Positions 5,210 to 5,911 of a stretch of 5,911 nucleotides of DNA are shown here, in pieces. The notes under the pieces were generated by a model. That model worked only from the letters and a program-made list of their open reading frames with translations, was not told where the DNA came from and searched no databases. The DNA lies in assembly GCA_050734915.1 (NCBI GenBank), contig JBOHUX010000145.1:1-5911 (forward strand), given 5' to 3'. Position numbers and translations under genes: made by a program. Positions within the stretch are counted from its first letter, which is position 1, and each line of letters begins with the position of its first letter. The DNA comes from JBOHUX01 sp050734915. Its GTDB lineage: Bacteria > Chloroflexota > Dormibacteria > Dormibacterales > Dormibacteraceae.

Positions 5210-5911
5210 GTGCTCGGCTTTCGCGCGGATCCCTCGGTGGACCTGGGACTGCTCGCGCTGGTGCTCGCCTATGCCCGGCTGGCCCGCACGGCGGGGACCT
5301 TCCGTCGCCCGCGGGGGGTCTGGTTCGTCGCCGGTGTCGCCACCGTCTGGGTCGCGCTCGAGAGCCCGCTCGACCCGCTGGGGGACGGCTACCTGCAGAG
5401 CGCGCACATGGTCCAGCACATGCTCCTGATGACGGTTGCGGCCCCCCTCCTGCTGCTCGGTCTCACGCCGCCGATGGCGGCCTGGGTCTTCCGCCTTCGC
5501 GGCGTCCGCCATCTCACCCATCCGGTCTTCGCGCAGTGCGCCGCGGCCCTCGTGGTCGTCGCCTGGCACCTCCCCGGCCCCTACGACGTCGCGCTGGGCA
5601 ACGACGCCGTCCACATCGTGGAGCACCTCAGCTTCCTGGTCGCCGGCGTCCTCTACTGGGCACCTCTGGTCGACGCCACGTCGGCGCACGCCACCACGCC
5701 CCTCAGCCAGCCTCAGCGGCTGGTCTACATGCTGGCCGGGGCCTTCCCGATGATGGGCGTGGCCCTGGCCCTCCAGTTCTCGCACGAGCTCTTCTACCCG
5801 GCCTACGCGCACGTCCCCCGGATCCTGCCCGGGATCAGCCCTCTCACCGACCAGATCATCGCGGGCGCGGTGATGATGGTCATGGACATGGGCAGCAACG
5901 GCATCGGATGG
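5210..5911 (+). CDS. ctaG: CtaG (caa3-type) cytochrome c oxidase assembly factor, incomplete at right edge
   Basis: A polytopic inner-membrane protein of the caa3_CtaG family, needed in Bacillus for assembly of caa3 cytochrome c oxidase and related to copper handling. The frame is open for 234 residues to the last base, so the C-terminus is missing. Family blocks are: ESPLDPLGDGYLQSAHMVQHMLLM (split at about 51-74, with H66 and H70), AWHLPGPYD (118-126), HIVEHLSFLVAGVLYW (135-150), LFYPAY (194-199) and TDQIIAG (213-219). About seven hydrophobic segments are visible, near 11-26, 36-52, 68-86, 107-121, 135-150, 171-190 and 214-227. Start is GTG 5210, with GGAGG at 5195-5199 inside the end of arsR. 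The segment after DQ (MMVMDMG) differs from the Trp-containing version I expect. Six bases separate it from the regulator, implying co-regulation. Confidence 0.88.
   Translation, partial: MLGFRADPSVDLGLLALVLAYARLARTAGTFRRPRGVWFVAGVATVWVALESPLDPLGDGYLQSAHMVQHMLLMTVAAPLLLLGLTPPMAAWVFRLRGVRHLTHPVFAQCAAALVVVAWHLPGPYDVALGNDAVHIVEHLSFLVAGVLYWAPLVDATSAHATTPLSQPQRLVYMLAGAFPMMGVALALQFSHELFYPAYAHVPRILPGISPLTDQIIAGAVMMVMDMGSNGIGW

Overview
This is a 5.9 kb window of very GC-rich bacterial chromosome. It holds two tRNA genes and nine protein genes, packed densely with no gene-free stretch over 300 bases. Gene content is ordinary metabolism and housekeeping: a 2-oxoacid dehydrogenase E2, a 3-hydroxyacyl-CoA dehydrogenase, a Tas-like aldo/keto reductase, a flavin-reductase-like protein, a small zincin, a dienelactone hydrolase, an ArsR regulator and a CtaG-type cytochrome oxidase assembly factor. 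High GC, the lineage range of the small zincin and CtaG families, and TAGACT-type -10 elements close to start codons suggest Actinomycetota (for example Thermoleophilia) or Chloroflexota. This is inference; no marker here settles it.

Left part (1-1032, minus strand). The N-terminal half of an acyltransferase E2 runs off the left edge. It follows a tRNA-Cys(GCA) gene with an encoded CCA end by only 48 bases. Upstream of the tRNA is a 79-residue protein with two predicted membrane helices.

Middle (1112-3943). A flavin-reductase-fold protein (plus) converges on a small zincin metallopeptidase-like protein (minus). The zincin diverges from a two-gene plus-strand operon: 3-hydroxybutyryl-CoA dehydrogenase followed, with zero intergenic bases, by a Tas-like aldo/keto reductase. 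A tRNA-Leu(UAA) follows 26 bases after that operon and has a candidate -10 box just upstream and a nested inverted repeat just downstream.

Right part (4053-5911). A dienelactone hydrolase family gene (minus) diverges from an ArsR-type regulator with a Cys-x-Cys metal-binding motif. The regulator is closely followed by a CtaG (caa3 assembly) membrane protein that runs off the right edge. The shared DLH/arsR intergenic region holds two small imperfect dyads and a TAGACT box, so this is the one place where a local regulatory circuit can be proposed: a thiol/metal sensor controlling a copper-centre assembly factor and perhaps the divergent hydrolase.

I see no mobile element, CRISPR array, phage gene or convincing novel system. 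The most useful leads are the ArsR-CtaG pairing, the tRNA-Cys to E2 arrangement and the unexplained small membrane protein.
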